Of a stretch of 64,000 nucleotides of DNA, positions 32,145 through 44,409 are shown in pieces; the stretch's first letter is position 1, and the number at the start of each line of letters is the position of its first letter. This DNA comes from Asterias amurensis (Eukaryota; Echinodermata; Asteroidea; Forcipulatida; Asteriidae): NCBI RefSeq assembly GCF_032118995.1, contig NC_092653.1:25625202-25689201 (forward strand), in the 5' to 3' direction. Below the pieces are notes generated by a model. The model saw only the letters and a list, made by a program, of their open reading frames with translations, did not search any database and had not been told where the DNA came from. The position numbers and the translations under genes are program-made.

Positions 32145-35100
32145 CATGAGCCCTCAGCTCTTCAGTTCTATCACTTCCATAAGCCCCTGGCTCTTTAGTT
32201 CTATCACTGTCTTGAGCACTTGGCTCTACAGTTCTATCACTGTTATGAGCCCTTGGCTCTGCAGTTCTATCACTGTCATGAGCCCTTGGCTCTACAGTTC
32301 TATCACCGTCATGAGCCCTTGGCTCTACAGTTCTTTCACTGTCATGAGCCCTTGGCTCTACAGTTCTATCACTGTCATGAGCCCTTGGCTCTTCAGTTCT
32401 ATCACTGTTGGCTCTTCAGTTCTATCACTGTCATGAGCCCTTTGGCTCTACAGTTCTTTCACTCTCATGAGCCCTTGGCTCTACAGTTCTTTCACTGTCA
32501 CGAGCCCTTGGCTCTACAGTTCTATCACCGTCATGAGCCCTTGGCTCTACAGTTCTTTCACTGTCATGAGCCCTTGGCTCTACAGTTCTATCACTGTCAT
32601 GAGCCCTTGGCTCTTCAGTTCTATCACTGTTGGCTCTTCAGTTCTATCACTGTCATGAGCCCTTTGGCTCTACAGTTCTTTCACTCTCATGAGCCCTTGG
32701 CTCTACAGTTCTTTCACTGTCATGAGCCCTTGGCTCTACAGTTCTATCACTGTCATGAGCCCTTGGCTCTTCAGTTCTATCACTGTTGGCTCTTCAGTTC
32801 TATCACTGTCATGAGCCCTTTGGCTCTACAGTTCTTTCACTCTCATGAGCCCTTGGCTCTACAGTTCTTTCACTGTCATGAGCCCTCGGCTCTGCAGTTC
32901 TTTCACTGTCATGAGCCCTTGGCTCTACAGTTCTATCACTGTCATGAGCCCTTGGCTCTACAGTTCTTTCACTGTCATGAGCCCTTGGCTCTACAGTTCT
33001 ATCACTGTCATGAGCCCTTGGCTCTACAGTTCTATCACTGTCGTGAGCCCTTGGTTCTACAGTTCTATCACTGTCATGAGCCCTCGACTCTTCAGTTCTT
33101 TCACTGTCATGAGCCCTCAGCTCTTCAGTTCTATCACTGTTGGCTCTTCAGTTCTATCACTGTCATGAGCCCTTGGCTCTTCAGTTCTATCACTGTCATG
33201 AGCCCTTGGCTCTACAGTTCTTTCACTCTCATGAGCCCTTGGCTCTACAGTTCTTTCACTGTCATGAGCCCTCGGCTCTACAGTTCTATCACTGTCATGA
33301 GCCCTTGGCTCTACAGTTTTTTCACTGTCATGAGCCCTCGGCTCTGCAGTTCTATCACTGTCATGAGCCCTTGGCTCTACAGTTCTATCACCGTCATGAG
33401 CCCTTGGCTCTACAGTTCTTTCACTGTCATGAGCCCTTGGCTCTACAGTTCTATCACTGTCATGAGCCCTTGGCTCTACAGTTCTATCACTGTCGTGAGC
33501 CCTTGGTTCTACAGTTCTATCACTGTCATGAGCCCTCGACTCTTCAGTTCTTTCACTGTCATGAGCCCTCAGCTCTTCAGTTCTATCACTGTTGGTTCTT
33601 CAGTTCTATCACTGTCATGAGCCCTTTGGCTCTACAGTTCTTTCACTCTCATGAGCCCTTGGCTCTACAGTTCTTTCACTGTCACGAGCCCTTGGCTCTA
33701 CAGTTCTATCACTGTCATGAGCCCTTGGCTCTACAGTTCTTTCACTGTCATGAGCCCTCGGCTCTGCAGTTCTATCACTGTCATGAGCCTTTGGCTCTAC
33801 AGTTCTATCACTGTCGTGAGCCCTTGGTTCTACAGTTCTATCACTGTCATGAGCCCTTGGCTCTACAGTTCTTTCACTGTCATGAGCCCTTGGTTCTACA
33901 GTTCTATCACTGTCATGAGCCCTCGACTCTTCAGTTCTTTCACTGTCATGAGCCCTCGGCTCTGCAGTTCTATCACTGTCATGAGCCTTTGGCTCTACAG
34001 TTCTATCACTGTCATGAGCCCTTGGTTCTACAGTTCTATCACTGTCATGAGCCTTTGGCTCTACAGTTCTTTCACTGTCATGAGCCCTTGGCTCTACAGT
34101 TCTTTCACTGTCGTGAGCCCTTGGTTCTACAGTTCTATCACTGTCATGAGCCCTCGACTCTTCAGTTCTTTCACTGTCGTGAGCCCTCAGCTCTTCAGTT
34201 CTATCACTGTTGGCTCTTCAGTTCTATCACTGTCATGAGCCCTTGGCTCTTCAGTTCTATCACTGTCATGAGCCCTTGGCTCTACAGTTCTTTCACTGTC
34301 ATGAGCCCTTGGCTCTACAGTTCTTTCACTGTCATGAGCCCTCGGCTCTACAGTTCTATCACTGTCATGAGCCCTTGGCTCTACAGTTTTTTCACTGTCA
34401 TGAGCCCTCGGCTCTGCAGTTCTATCACTGTCATGAGCCCTTGGCTCTACAGTTCTATCACTGTCATGAGCCCTTGGCTCTACAGTTTTTTCACTGTCAT
34501 GAGCCCTCGGCTCTGCAGTTCTTTCACTGTCTTGAGCCCTTGGCTCTACAGTTCTATCACTGTCCTGAGCCCTCGGCTCTGCAGTTCTATCACTGTCATG
34601 AGCCCTTGGCTCTACAGTTCTATCACTGTCATGAGCCCTTGGCTCTACAGTTTTTTCACTGTCATGAGCCCTCGGCTCTGCAGTTCTTTCACTGTCGTGA
34701 GCCCTTGGTTCTACAGTTCTATCACTGTCATGAGCCCTCGACTCTTCAGTTCTTTCACTGTCATGAGCCCTCAGCTCTTCAGTTCTATCACTGTTGGTTC
34801 TTCAGTTCTATCACTGTCATGAGCCCTTTGGCTCTACAGTTCTTTCACTCTCATGAGCCCTTGGCTCTACAGTTCTTTCACTGTCACGAGCCCTTGGCTC
34901 TACAGTTCTATCACTGTTGTGAGCCCTTGGCTCTTCAGTTCTATCACTGTCATGAGCCCTCGGCTCTGCAGTTCTATCACTGTCATGAGCCCTTGGCTCT
35001 ACAGTTCTTTCACTGTCGTGAGCCCTTGGCTCTACAGTTCTATCACTGTCTTGAGCCCTTGGCTCTACAGTTCTATTATTGTCATGAGCCCTCAGCTCTT

Positions 35101-35880
35101 CAGTTCTATCACTGTCATGAGCCCTTGGCTCTACAGTTTTTTCACTGTCATGAGCCCTTGGCTCTTCAGTTCTATCACTGTCATGAGCCCTTGGCTCTAC
35201 AGTTCTTTCACTCTCATGAGCCCTTGGCTCTACAGTTCTTTCACTGTCATGAGCCCTTGGCTCTACAGTTCTTTCACTCTCATGAGCCCTTGGCTCTACA
35301 GTTCTTTCACTGTCATGAGCCCTCGGCTCTACAGTTCTATCACTGTCATGAGCCCTTGGCTCTACAGTTCTTTCACTGTCATGAGCCCTTGGCTGTACAG
35401 TTCTTTCACTGTCATGCGCCCTTAGCTTTTCAGTTCTATCACTGTCATGAGCCTTTGGCTCCACAGTTCTATCACTGTCATGAGCCCTCGGCTCTACAGT
35501 TCTATCACTGTCATGAGCCCTTGGCTCTACAGTTCTATCACTGTCATGAGCCCTTGACTCTGCAGTTCTATCACTGTCATGAGCCCTTGGCTCTACAGTT
35601 CTATCACTGTCATGAGCCTTTGGCTCCACAGTTCTATCACTGTCATGAGCCCTTGACTCTGCAGTTCTATCACTGTCATGAGCCCTTGACTCTGCAGTTC
35701 TATCACTGTCATGAGCCCTTGGCTCTACAGTTCTATCACTGTCATGAGCCTTTGGCTCCACAGTTCTATCACTGTCATGAGCCTTTGGCTCCACAGTTCT
35801 ATCACTGTCATGAACCCTTGGCTCTACAGTTCTATCACTGTCATGAGCCCTTGGCTCTACAGTTCTTTCACTGTCATTCA
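32145..35880. repeat. 33-bp minisatellite array (about 110 units)
   Basis: The unit is ATGAGCCCTTGGCTCTACAG followed by TTCTATCACTGTC, with variants TTTCAC, CTCATG, CCCTCGG and CTTCAG. Higher-order blocks are marked by truncated units (CACTGTTGGCTCTTCAG) near 32405, 32630, 32785, 33137, 33590, 34205 and 34795. Because the unit is 11 codons, frames stay open for hundreds of codons: HEPLALQFYHC and MSPWLYSSITV on plus, and AHDSDRTVEPR on minus (up to 384 codons at 34817-35971). Truncated and ±1 units break every frame, so I call it non-coding with moderate certainty. Confidence 0.95.
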
Positions 35881-35929
35881 AGCATGGCTGCGGAACGAGG
35901 GGTACATTTCTTTTTAAAGTTGAGTTAAG

Positions 35930-37490
35930 TAAAATGATCGATTTGCTCGTTTGGGTAACAGAATCTAGCAAGATTTAGGCATAGAGATAATATAAATATA
36001 ATGTTGAAATTGTTAGTAAGACCAGGAGCGAGTCTCTTCCTGCCCTAGGTATTATGGGTGAGGGTAGTCGGTGTGATCATGGTGTCATGATGCACCCCCT
36101 CTATGTTGTAATAAAATTGATAAACACAATAAAATGTTGTCAGCATTGTGGATATTGTATACAGTCGCTATGATTAAATTATTGTGTGTACCTTAATTAG
36201 CCTAATTAAACAAACTGGTTTGCAGTGGTGTAACAAGGGGGTGGGGTGCCCCCTCTCTCAGCTGGTTTCAATGCAACTCCCCTTCCCCATTTGAACTCTG
36301 GGCCTTGAAATTAAACAATTACTGGATGTAAATGTCGCAGTTGGCAAACTCGATATTTATAGTAACTTCAATGTTTAAAAACCTTTGGTTGCTATAAAGT
36401 ACACGCAAACTGTGTTTTGTATTTACCTCCACCTCAGATTATCTTGGGGGAAAAAACCCCAATAAATAGCGCCAAAACACCAGCTAATTGAAGATAAAAT
36501 AGAATGGAATTCAATTTACCAGAAGTGCAACCTAGAAACAAATGATGCATCCCCTCGTGCCCCCAAAGGTTTAAGCAAAAAAACAATATGCTGGAAATTT
36601 ATCAACAGGGGGACAAAATTGTTTGCGTACAATCAATAACATGTAAAAATTCATGCTGAGATTTCACCATCAAGGTGTCCAAAAGACGCCCGTCATGATA
36701 ACAGTATACCCCCCCCCCCCCCCCCAATGTATAAAGCTGAACATGTGTTGCTCATTGCTAGGGTAGAAGTAGTCACACTAAGAATATTATGTATGTGGAC
36801 AAATATTAATAAAAGTTGTGTATTAAAGCAAGCCATGTATTCAACAAAAGGCACTTAAAATCCCATGGGGTTTCTACCAAAACATTGACAACTAACGTTA
36901 AAAAACATCAGTGTTTTTAAACACTTTATTTTATGTTGATTTGCGTGCTATTTAGTGAATTTTTATGAAAGATGCAAAACATCTTTATATCATGTACTCG
37001 ATTCATTAAGTATCATATAGGGTTGTATAAAAAACACATTGAAGTACTGGAAAGAAACAATTTCTTCATGTTTTCCAAAATCAGTTTAAATTTTTAGAAC
37101 AAATAACATGGCTTGCGTTTGATTAAGGTTACCAAATGTTTTTGAAAAGTATGTTGTTTGGAAATTGATGCGTTTAATTCTAAGCATTTCTAAGTAACTA
37201 ATTAATTAATTAATTTTAATGAAAGAAATTTAGAGTTATTTTAATTTTAAATACTTGTAGAAATTCCTTAATTGACCCACAAGTATTTGTATCTTCTTTA
37301 CTTCTATTTACAATTATTTGTATTTATCATTGGTGAATTAATAAAGATCCTCTTTAAAGTATTGCATGACTTTTCTGTTTTTCTCATTTGCTTTTCTGGT
37401 GATGTCAAAGTTCATAGGTCTCATCTCATCTCATTTAAATTTTTTATTTTTTTTGGACCCCCCCATCCTAAGGTTTAAATATTAGTTCCG
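35930..37490. other. AT-rich, no gene recognised
   Basis: Contains a poly-C tract at about 36710-36726 and an ATTA microsatellite near 37200. No supported gene. Confidence 0.5.
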
Positions 37491-37506
37491 AGCGATTTTT
37501 TTCAAG

Positions 37507-37592
37507 AGCCGCCGTAGCGCAGCGGGTTAGCTCACAGCCCCCAGAATCCTGGGGCTGTGAGCCGGGTGGGTTCAAATCCTCTCCAGGACCCT
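37507..37592 (+). ncRNA. tRNA-like unit (SINE head or tRNA pseudogene)
   Basis: GCCGCCGTAGCGCAGCGGGTT gives an A-box match and GGTTCAAATCC a B-box match. Between them an 11-bp perfect hairpin, CTCACAGCCCC / GGGGCTGTGAG, replaces a normal 5-bp anticodon arm. The termini do not pair as an acceptor stem, so it is not a functional tRNA. A T-rich stretch follows. Confidence 0.5.
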
Positions 37593-37635
37593 TTTACCAT
37601 TAAAATAAAGAATTTTTTTAAATTCTAGTAAAAAT

Positions 37636-37708
37636 GGGTAGGGCTTGAACCGGGGACCTTCCACTCTGTAAGCACTCTCTCTCACTGCTGCGCTACTGAG
37701 CTGTTATA
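37636..37708 (-). ncRNA. tRNA-like unit, opposite strand
   Basis: On the minus strand AGCTCAGTAGCGCAGCAGTG matches an A box and CCGGTTCAAGCCC a B box, spaced as in a tRNA gene. TTTTTA follows, compatible with Pol III termination. Acceptor-stem pairing is poor. It faces the plus-strand unit at 37507-37592 tail to tail, about 45 bp apart. Confidence 0.5.
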
Positions 37709-37869
37709 AAAATCTAACGGTTTTTGGAGTGATGAATTTACCGCATTTGGACTTAGAAAATTTTTCACAAATTTCTCACCAAAAGTTTTGCCTGGCTCAA
37801 GCCTTGGATTTTTAGCTGATCTGAGGGTTGACCAAGGGCTTTGCTGGCTCAGATTTCTTGGGGCTGAGG

Positions 37870-38170
37870 GGATGGAGTGCTAAAAGGCAGTCAGTAGAGC
37901 TGGGCTGCTGACAAGACTGGATCGCTATATGGCGGTCACTTGGGTTGGGTTGCTGGAGGGCTGGATGGCAGTCGCTGGGGTTGGGCTTCTGAGAGGACTG
38001 GGCTTAGGGTGTTGATGAGGTCTGGACAAGACTGCTGATGACTTGGAGTTAGGGTACGGGTTGGTTGACGACAAGCCAGGTGGATATTGCTGATGACTTG
38101 GGGTTAGGGTTAGGGTTAGTTGACGGCAAGCATGCTGGATATTGCTTCTTGGGGATAGGGGTTAGGGGGT
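37870..38170 (+). repeat. G-rich region with telomere-like repeats
   Basis: GGGTTAGGGTTAGGGTTAG at 38101-38119 is three telomere-type units. The surrounding ~300 bp repeats GGGTTGGG, GGGGTTAGGG and GACTTGG motifs in a degenerate way. Confidence 0.6.
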
Positions 38171-38369
38171 GGCTGGTTACAGTTAGCTAGGAGTACATTT
38201 TGGTTGAGGGGTTTTAAACATGGACGACTAGGAATGGTTCTTGAGTTGAAATATCGTCAACTCCGCTATTTTATAGTGTCATGGTAGGATTAATTGATTT
38301 GTAGGGGTGGGACTTTAAAAAATGTGTAAATACACGAATTTCATGTATTTTTTTTTAGTGTTGTAGTTT

Positions 38370-40500
38370 TCTTTAAAAAAGCGATTTTGTATATGTGCAT
38401 TCTGCCCTCAATGATTAAAATGTACGCATTTATGCATTTGCGCTTTTGATTTTTCTCTCCGTTTTTGTTGTGTTAATATTTTTTAAAGAGCGTTTTTATA
38501 TCTGCCCTCAATTGTGGAAAAGTACACGCATAGGCATTTGCGCTTTTTGATTGTTTTTAGGTTTTGTCAGTGTTTGTTGTGTTCTTTAAAAGAGCGATTT
38601 TCAATATGTGCATACTGCCCTCAACGGTTAATATGTACGCATTTACGCATTTGCGCTTTTTGATTTTTCTCTCCGGTTTTGTTGTTTTTAATATTTTTCA
38701 AAGACCATTTTTATATCTGCCCTCAATTGTGCAATTGTACGCGCATACATATAGGCATTTGCGCATTTTGATTGTTTTTAGGTTTTGTTAGTGTTTGTTG
38801 TGTTGTTTAGAGGGCGATTTTCAATTGTGCATTCTTCCCTGAATTGTTAAAAAGTAAGCATTTTTATTATGCGCCTTTGCGCTTTTTGATTTTCTCTTCG
38901 ATTTTGTTGTTGTTAATAATGAACTTTTAAAAAGCGTTTTTATATCTGCCCTCAATTGTGCAAATGTACGCGCATATATATAGGCATTTGCGCATTTTGA
39001 TGTTTTTAGGTTTTGTTAATGTTTGATGTGTTCTTTAAGAGAGCGATTTTCAATATGAGCATACTGCCCTCAATTATTAAAATGTACGCATTTACGCATT
39101 TGCGCTTTTCGATTTTTCTCTCCGATTTTGTTGTTTTAATATTTTTTAAAGAGCGTTTTTATATCTGCCCTCAATTTTGGAAAAGTACATGCATATAAAA
39201 AGGCATTTGCGCATTTTGATTGTTTTTAGGTTTTGTTAATGTTTGATGTGTTCTTTAAGAGAGCGATTTTCAATATGTGCATACTGCCCTCAATTATTAA
39301 AATGTACGCATTTACGCATTTGCGTTTTTCGATTTTTCTCTCCGATTTTGTTGTTTTAATATTTTTTAAAGAGCGTTTTTATATCTGCCCTCAATTTTGG
39401 AAAAGTACATGCATATAAAAAGGCATTTGCGCATTTTGATTGTTTTTAGGTTTTGTTAGTGTTTGCTGTGTTCTTTAAAAGAGCGATTTTCAATATGTGC
39501 ATACTGCCCTCAATTGTTAAAATCTACGCGTATACGCATTTGTGCTTTTCAATTTTTCTCTCCGATTTTGTTGTTTTTAATATTTTTTAAAGAGCGTTTT
39601 TATATCTGCCCTCAATTGTGCACATGTACGCGCATATATATAGGCATTTGCGCATTTTGATTGTTTTTAGGTTTTGTTAGTGTTTGTTATGTTCTTTAAA
39701 AGAGCGATTTTCAATATGTGCATTCTTCCCTGAATTGTTAAAAAGTACGCATTTTTTTATTATATGCATTTGCGCTTTTCGATTTTCTCTCCAATTTTGT
39801 TGTTGTTTATAATGAACTTTTAAAAAGCGTTTTATATCTGCCCTCAATTGTGGAAATGTACGCGCATTTTTATAGGCATTTGCGCATTTTGATTGTTTTT
39901 AGGTTTTGTTAGTGTTTGCTGTGTTCTTTAAAAGAGCGATTTTCACTATGTGCATACTGCCCTCAATTGTTAACATGTTTGCATATACGCATTTGCGCAA
40001 TTTGATTTTCATGTTTTTTTACAATTTTGTTTGTTTTTGTTCATTATTGCTTATTAGCGTAGTGTTCATTAAAAGAACAATTTAAATATGCGCATATTGT
40101 TCTCAATTGTTCAAATGTGCGCATAAACGCATTAGCACATTTCGATTTTCTTTACGATTTTTTCGCTGTTTATAATAAATTTTAAAAGAGCCATTTTATA
40201 TCTGCCTGTAATTGATCAAATGTACGCGCATTTAGGTCGATGCATTTGCGCATTTTGATTGTTTTTAGGTTGTGATAGTATTTGTAGTGTTCTTTCAAAG
40301 AGCAATGTTCATGATGTGCATATTGCCTTTAAATTGTTAAAATGTGCGCGTATACGCATTTTGATTGTTTTTGGATTTTGTTAGTGTTTGTTGGTCTTAA
40401 ATAGAATGGTTTTCAATATGTGGATACTGCCCTCAATTGTTAAAATGTACACGTATACGCATTTGCGCATTTTAATTTTTCATGTTTTTTATGTCCTTAG
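38370..40500. repeat. ~220-bp dimeric satellite (about 9 units)
   Basis: Each unit has two related halves. One carries GAGCGATTTTCAATATGTGC, CTGCCCTCAATTGTTAAAAT and GCATTTGCGC. The other carries GAGCGTTTTTATATCTGCCC, TCAATTGTG and GGCATTTGCGCATTTTGATT, then TTTTTAGGTTTTGTTA. Two adjacent units at 39013 and 39233 are almost identical at a 220-bp offset. Copies decay beyond about 40000. Confidence 0.9.
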
Positions 40501-41509
40501 CGGTTAAAATGCATAATGCATTTAATGTTGATTTTGAAAGCGATTTTTGTATACACTATCGTGCCTCAGTCACATGTGACTTAAATAATAAATTTTGTTG
40601 ATGGATTTTTTTTTTACGCATTTGTTTTGTCTTTAGGTACAAAGTAAAAAACAGCTGTGTTTCCAGTTAAAATAATCATACCGACTTTCGTTTATTTTGT
40701 CCCCTTTATGGGGTTTACAAAAAATTGCTAAATATTGTTCAGCAATTTAAAAAATTTTAAGATGACAAAGATTTCTGATCATCAGATTTATTTGTAGGAA
40801 ACACAACTTTGTTTTAGTTTTGGACTTAAAGAAATTAATTTAACATTTTTAACAATAGCATCAGAACAACATATCATGTAGATTTCAATTAAGTATTTTA
40901 TTTATAAAACACATTTAAAATCCCATAACAAAGAGTCAACATTGAGTATTTTCTACAAGGCCTAACAAAAATAACATTGTTTCCTGTAACCCAACTATTT
41001 AAAAAGCAACCATATGAGAATGATATTAATAATTTGAAAAGTTTCCTAAATGGGTCCGAATCCCTTCATATCTCCAACGTACTTATTATCCACACTATCA
41101 TTATCCTTTTTTTTTAGTGTATCACAGGAAACAAAATTTTATTTTTATTGGGCCTTATTAATTCATGAAAAGTACAACTTTGGTATAAAGGCACATTATC
41201 GTTCCAAGTCTCAATAAAACTAGTCTACCCAAGAAGATTTTGTGGGAAACATACATGTCATCACAATTGTAGTTAAAATGAAACATCATAAATTATCCCT
41301 TCTCCAAAACTAACACCCCAACAAACCCTCCAAAATTATTTTTATTAATCATGTTAATGATCTTTTTGCGGGAAACATATGTATTTCATCACAATTGCAA
41401 TTGAAATGAAACATCATGAATGGTTTTGAACATCCCTTTCATCCCTTCTCCAAAACTAACACCCCAAAAACTCTCCAAAACTATTTTTATTAATAATGTC
41501 CACCATAAA
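40500..41509. other. AT-rich; one ~150-bp direct duplication
   Basis: GGAAACATA, CATCACAATTG, AATGAAACATCAT, CCCTTCTCCAAAACTAACAC and CCAAAA.TATTTTTATTAAT occur in order at about 41250-41350 and 41380-41500. No gene recognised. Confidence 0.55.
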
Positions 41510-41891
41510 TGCACTAGACACGTTTGGTAATTTGTGGATTGTTAAAGACCAGTATTCTCACTTGATGTGTCCAAATTTACCATGCATTAAATAACAAACC
41601 TGTGAACTTTTTGTCTCAATTGTTCATCAAAGTTGCGAGAAAATAATGAAAGAAAAAAGCACACTTTTGTGTGCTTTCAGATGCCTGAGAAAGGCTTCAG
41701 GCCTGAAGTCTTTCTCATAATATTCAAATATTTGAGTGAGAAATTACCTCTTTATCCAAAACAATACTTTACTTCAGAGGGAATCGTTTCCTTACAGTGT
41801 TTTATACTATCAACAGCTCTCCATTGCTCGCAAAGAAGTTTTATGGTAACTATGTTTTGAGATATTACCAAGTGTATCCAGTGCCATTAAA
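41510..41891 (+). mobile_element. MITE family A, copy 4 (diverged)
   Basis: TTGTTAAAGACCAGTATTCTCACTTGATG, ATAATGAAAGAAAAAAGCAC, TTTTATACTATCAACAGCTC and a degraded end GTGTATCCAGTGCCATTAA identify it. It carries the ATGCCTGAGAAAGGCTTCAG variant also seen at 56592-56948. Confidence 0.7.
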
Positions 41892-42328
41892 GACTACCTT
41901 AACCCCTTAAGTAAACTATTACAAAACAAGTATCCACACCACTCAAAGTAAACCAGTATCACATAAATAAGAATCCCACTGGCAACTTTTATAGACTGCT
42001 TTAACTTTATTCCACAGCATTTTACACCCAATGAAAATGTTTTGCTTTTCCCCACAGCATTTTCGCAAGCTAAATTTTATTCTGATCAATGCTGGATTGA
42101 ATCAAGAAATTTGTAATACTCTGCTTGAACACAGCACCCCCCCCCTCCTGAGAAATGTTACTGCAGTATTGCTTCTCAGATTCACATTTTGGGGCACACA
42201 AAATGATGAACCCTTTATATTATAACCACATTACTTAAAAGTAGTGAAATGTTTCTCAAAATGGTTTTCAATCGAAAGCTACTGTAGGCTTCTAGCCAAA
42301 ATGTTTTATTACCAAATGCATACCTTCC

Positions 42329-42823
42329 CTTTATACCCCGTTCACACACACACGACATAAAAAAGTGGCCGAGAACGAGGCCAATCGCGGACCAATCGTG
42401 GGCCAAACGTGGAAGGATGGTTTGGTCGAGTTGGGATCTCCCACTCGGGAAGCTGCATTCTCTCACCACGCTTTTTTTTAACATGTTCAAAATAAGCGCA
42501 GCCGGTTCGTAGCCAACAATGACAAGCATCGTGGTGAGATCGCAGCACTGTCGGCAACCATTTCAAAGTAGAAAACTACATGTACTAGGTCGACATTAGT
42601 CTAGGTGTAATCGTAGTGACAGCGAGTCAGCAACAGTGTTGAGGTAGAAGCAGTACTTTGGTACTAAATAAATGCATTGAGATGAAAATGTTGCGTGCAA
42701 TCTTTCATTTGCATTATTGCTTGATTTTGACGGTGATTGTGTCCCAACTTAATACATTTTTGATATCGCAGTGATCGGCATGGTATTCATAAGGTCCTAG
42801 GGCTGTGTGAACGGGGTATAAAG
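42329..42823. mobile_element. TIR DNA element, family E (495 bp, non-autonomous)
   Basis: A perfect 20-bp terminal inverted repeat, CTTTATACCCCGTTCACACA, lies at 42329-42348 and in reverse complement at 42804-42823. The outermost bases may include a TA target duplication (TTTA|TACCCC ... GGGGTA|TAAAG). No transposase ORF, so this is a MITE or deletion derivative. Confidence 0.8.
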
Positions 42824-43720
42824 AACTCTACACTCTGTACTTTTGCCATTTTAATTCTTATTCTTGATCTCAGTGCCACTTTGGTGATGTGAACAGCAAA
42901 AACTAAGATGCATCCACTTTGATTAAGGTTTAGAAAATGAATCAAAGGCTGCAACTTACTATGGACTTCATCAGACAACTGGTGATGCATTGTGCTGGTC
43001 ACATGTTAGTCACATGATGGTCACATATAGTCACATGTTAGTCACATGGTGGTCACATGATGTTCATATGACATAGATTATTCAGAGTCTGTGGCAGAGA
43101 GTTTGAAATGTTCGTGAAGGCATGGGTCCGACCTAAAGTTAATGGCAACATTGTAATAACATCCAGCGTACTCCACAATCATAAGATAACTTGAAGACAA
43201 ATGTTTTTGTGATAGTTAGATGGTGGTCACTACAAAACACAAGTCCAGTTTGTCCTGGTACAGCAAACTGTCCTTGTAACCATGGTTCAAGCAAATCTGA
43301 CGATCATTTCAATCCAATCTTGATGTATCTTGAAGATCATGATGGCCGGACACAATCAAGTGAAGAATGTCAAGGAAACCATCTGCAAAAGATAAATAAA
43401 AACAATTGAATAACAATGCGGATTTAGAATTTGCAAATGTACATCTGGAAGATGTAATCAAAGACAAGTGACTGATGACAACTTCATGATTTCTGTCTGG
43501 AACAGTTTCAAGTCCAAAGGCACTATGCTCTCGCCGTGCCATTAACCAATGGCTACGAAGATGCATTACTACGCGCACGAATGCATGTATCCAAAAACTG
43601 TCTCATAAAAATGCACCGTATAAAAAGCTCAAGGAGGTCGGAAAACAGATAAATTTTTACAGAGTTTCCTACTGTATTACTCCTTTAAACCAAAATGGCA
43701 TTTATGAATGGAAATAAAAG
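42824..43720. other. No gene recognised
   Basis: Includes a short GGTCACATG/AGTCACATG repeat run at about 42995-43070. ORFs at 43191-43409 (plus) and 43309-43578 (minus) overlap and have no domain. Confidence 0.4.
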
Positions 43721-43860
43721 AGTAATGACCTGTTCTCAAACGGCCAGTTAACCTTGCAGGATCGTGGCCGTTTGAAAAAAGGCCCTTGCTTTCGGCTCGG
43801 GCCTTTATCCTAAGGCCACGACCCTGCCGGTTTTAAACGGCCGTTTAAGACCTTGTCACT
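43721..43860. mobile_element. Small foldback MITE, family G (140 bp)
   Basis: The left arm (AGTAATGACCTG, CTCAAACGGCC, GCAGGATCGTGGCCG) is mirrored by the right arm (GGCCACGACCCTGCCGG, AAACGGCCGTTTAAGACC, TTGTCACT), with AAAAGGCCCTTGC / CGGGCCTTTA toward the middle. Almost the whole element is one imperfect palindrome. Confidence 0.75.
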
Positions 43861-44409
43861 ACCCTATAATTCCCTTATTAATGAACATGAAGTCTTACCA
43901 TTGAAAGATGCCACCTTCCACATTGTCCTGTACAGGCTGATTGTTTGTCCGTCTCTTAGTCTTCAAATGAGATGGAAGTGCACTGTATCTTCCTGCTGGC
44001 CTTCTGTAAAATATCGTGTAAGAAAAAGTATCTTTAAAACACAATTCCAACTACGCCAAAAATAACTCCTGTGCAAGTCTTGCAAATAAATTGAAAGTGT
44101 GGGTTATCTTTTAATCTCTTTGCACATGATCAGATCTTATACAAAGCTTCCTAAATTTTCCAGAAAATAGACTTGCACAGTTCTAGTTGCGATAACGCAG
44201 CTTCGCCGTCGGGAGGAGGGTTACGTTATTGCAACTAGCACAGTTCATGTTTTCCATTAAAGTATGAAAAGTTCATGATGTTTTCCTGTAAGATTTTCAT
44301 CTCAAAATACAACTAAAAACTGATCACCTTCTCCTTGAGCAAGGCAATCATTTTCTCAACCCAGAAATATACAAATAGGTACCAGCGATAGCTAGGGAGT
44401 AACCTGTGA

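Noticed and set aside
34817..35971. 384-codon minus-strand protein
   Set aside because: Its body is the 33-bp repeat, overlapping plus frames are equally open, and truncated units end the frame; the non-repeat N-terminus shows no domain.
37507..37592. Functional tRNA gene
   Set aside because: A and B boxes are present, but there is no acceptor stem pairing and the anticodon arm is replaced by an 11-bp hairpin.
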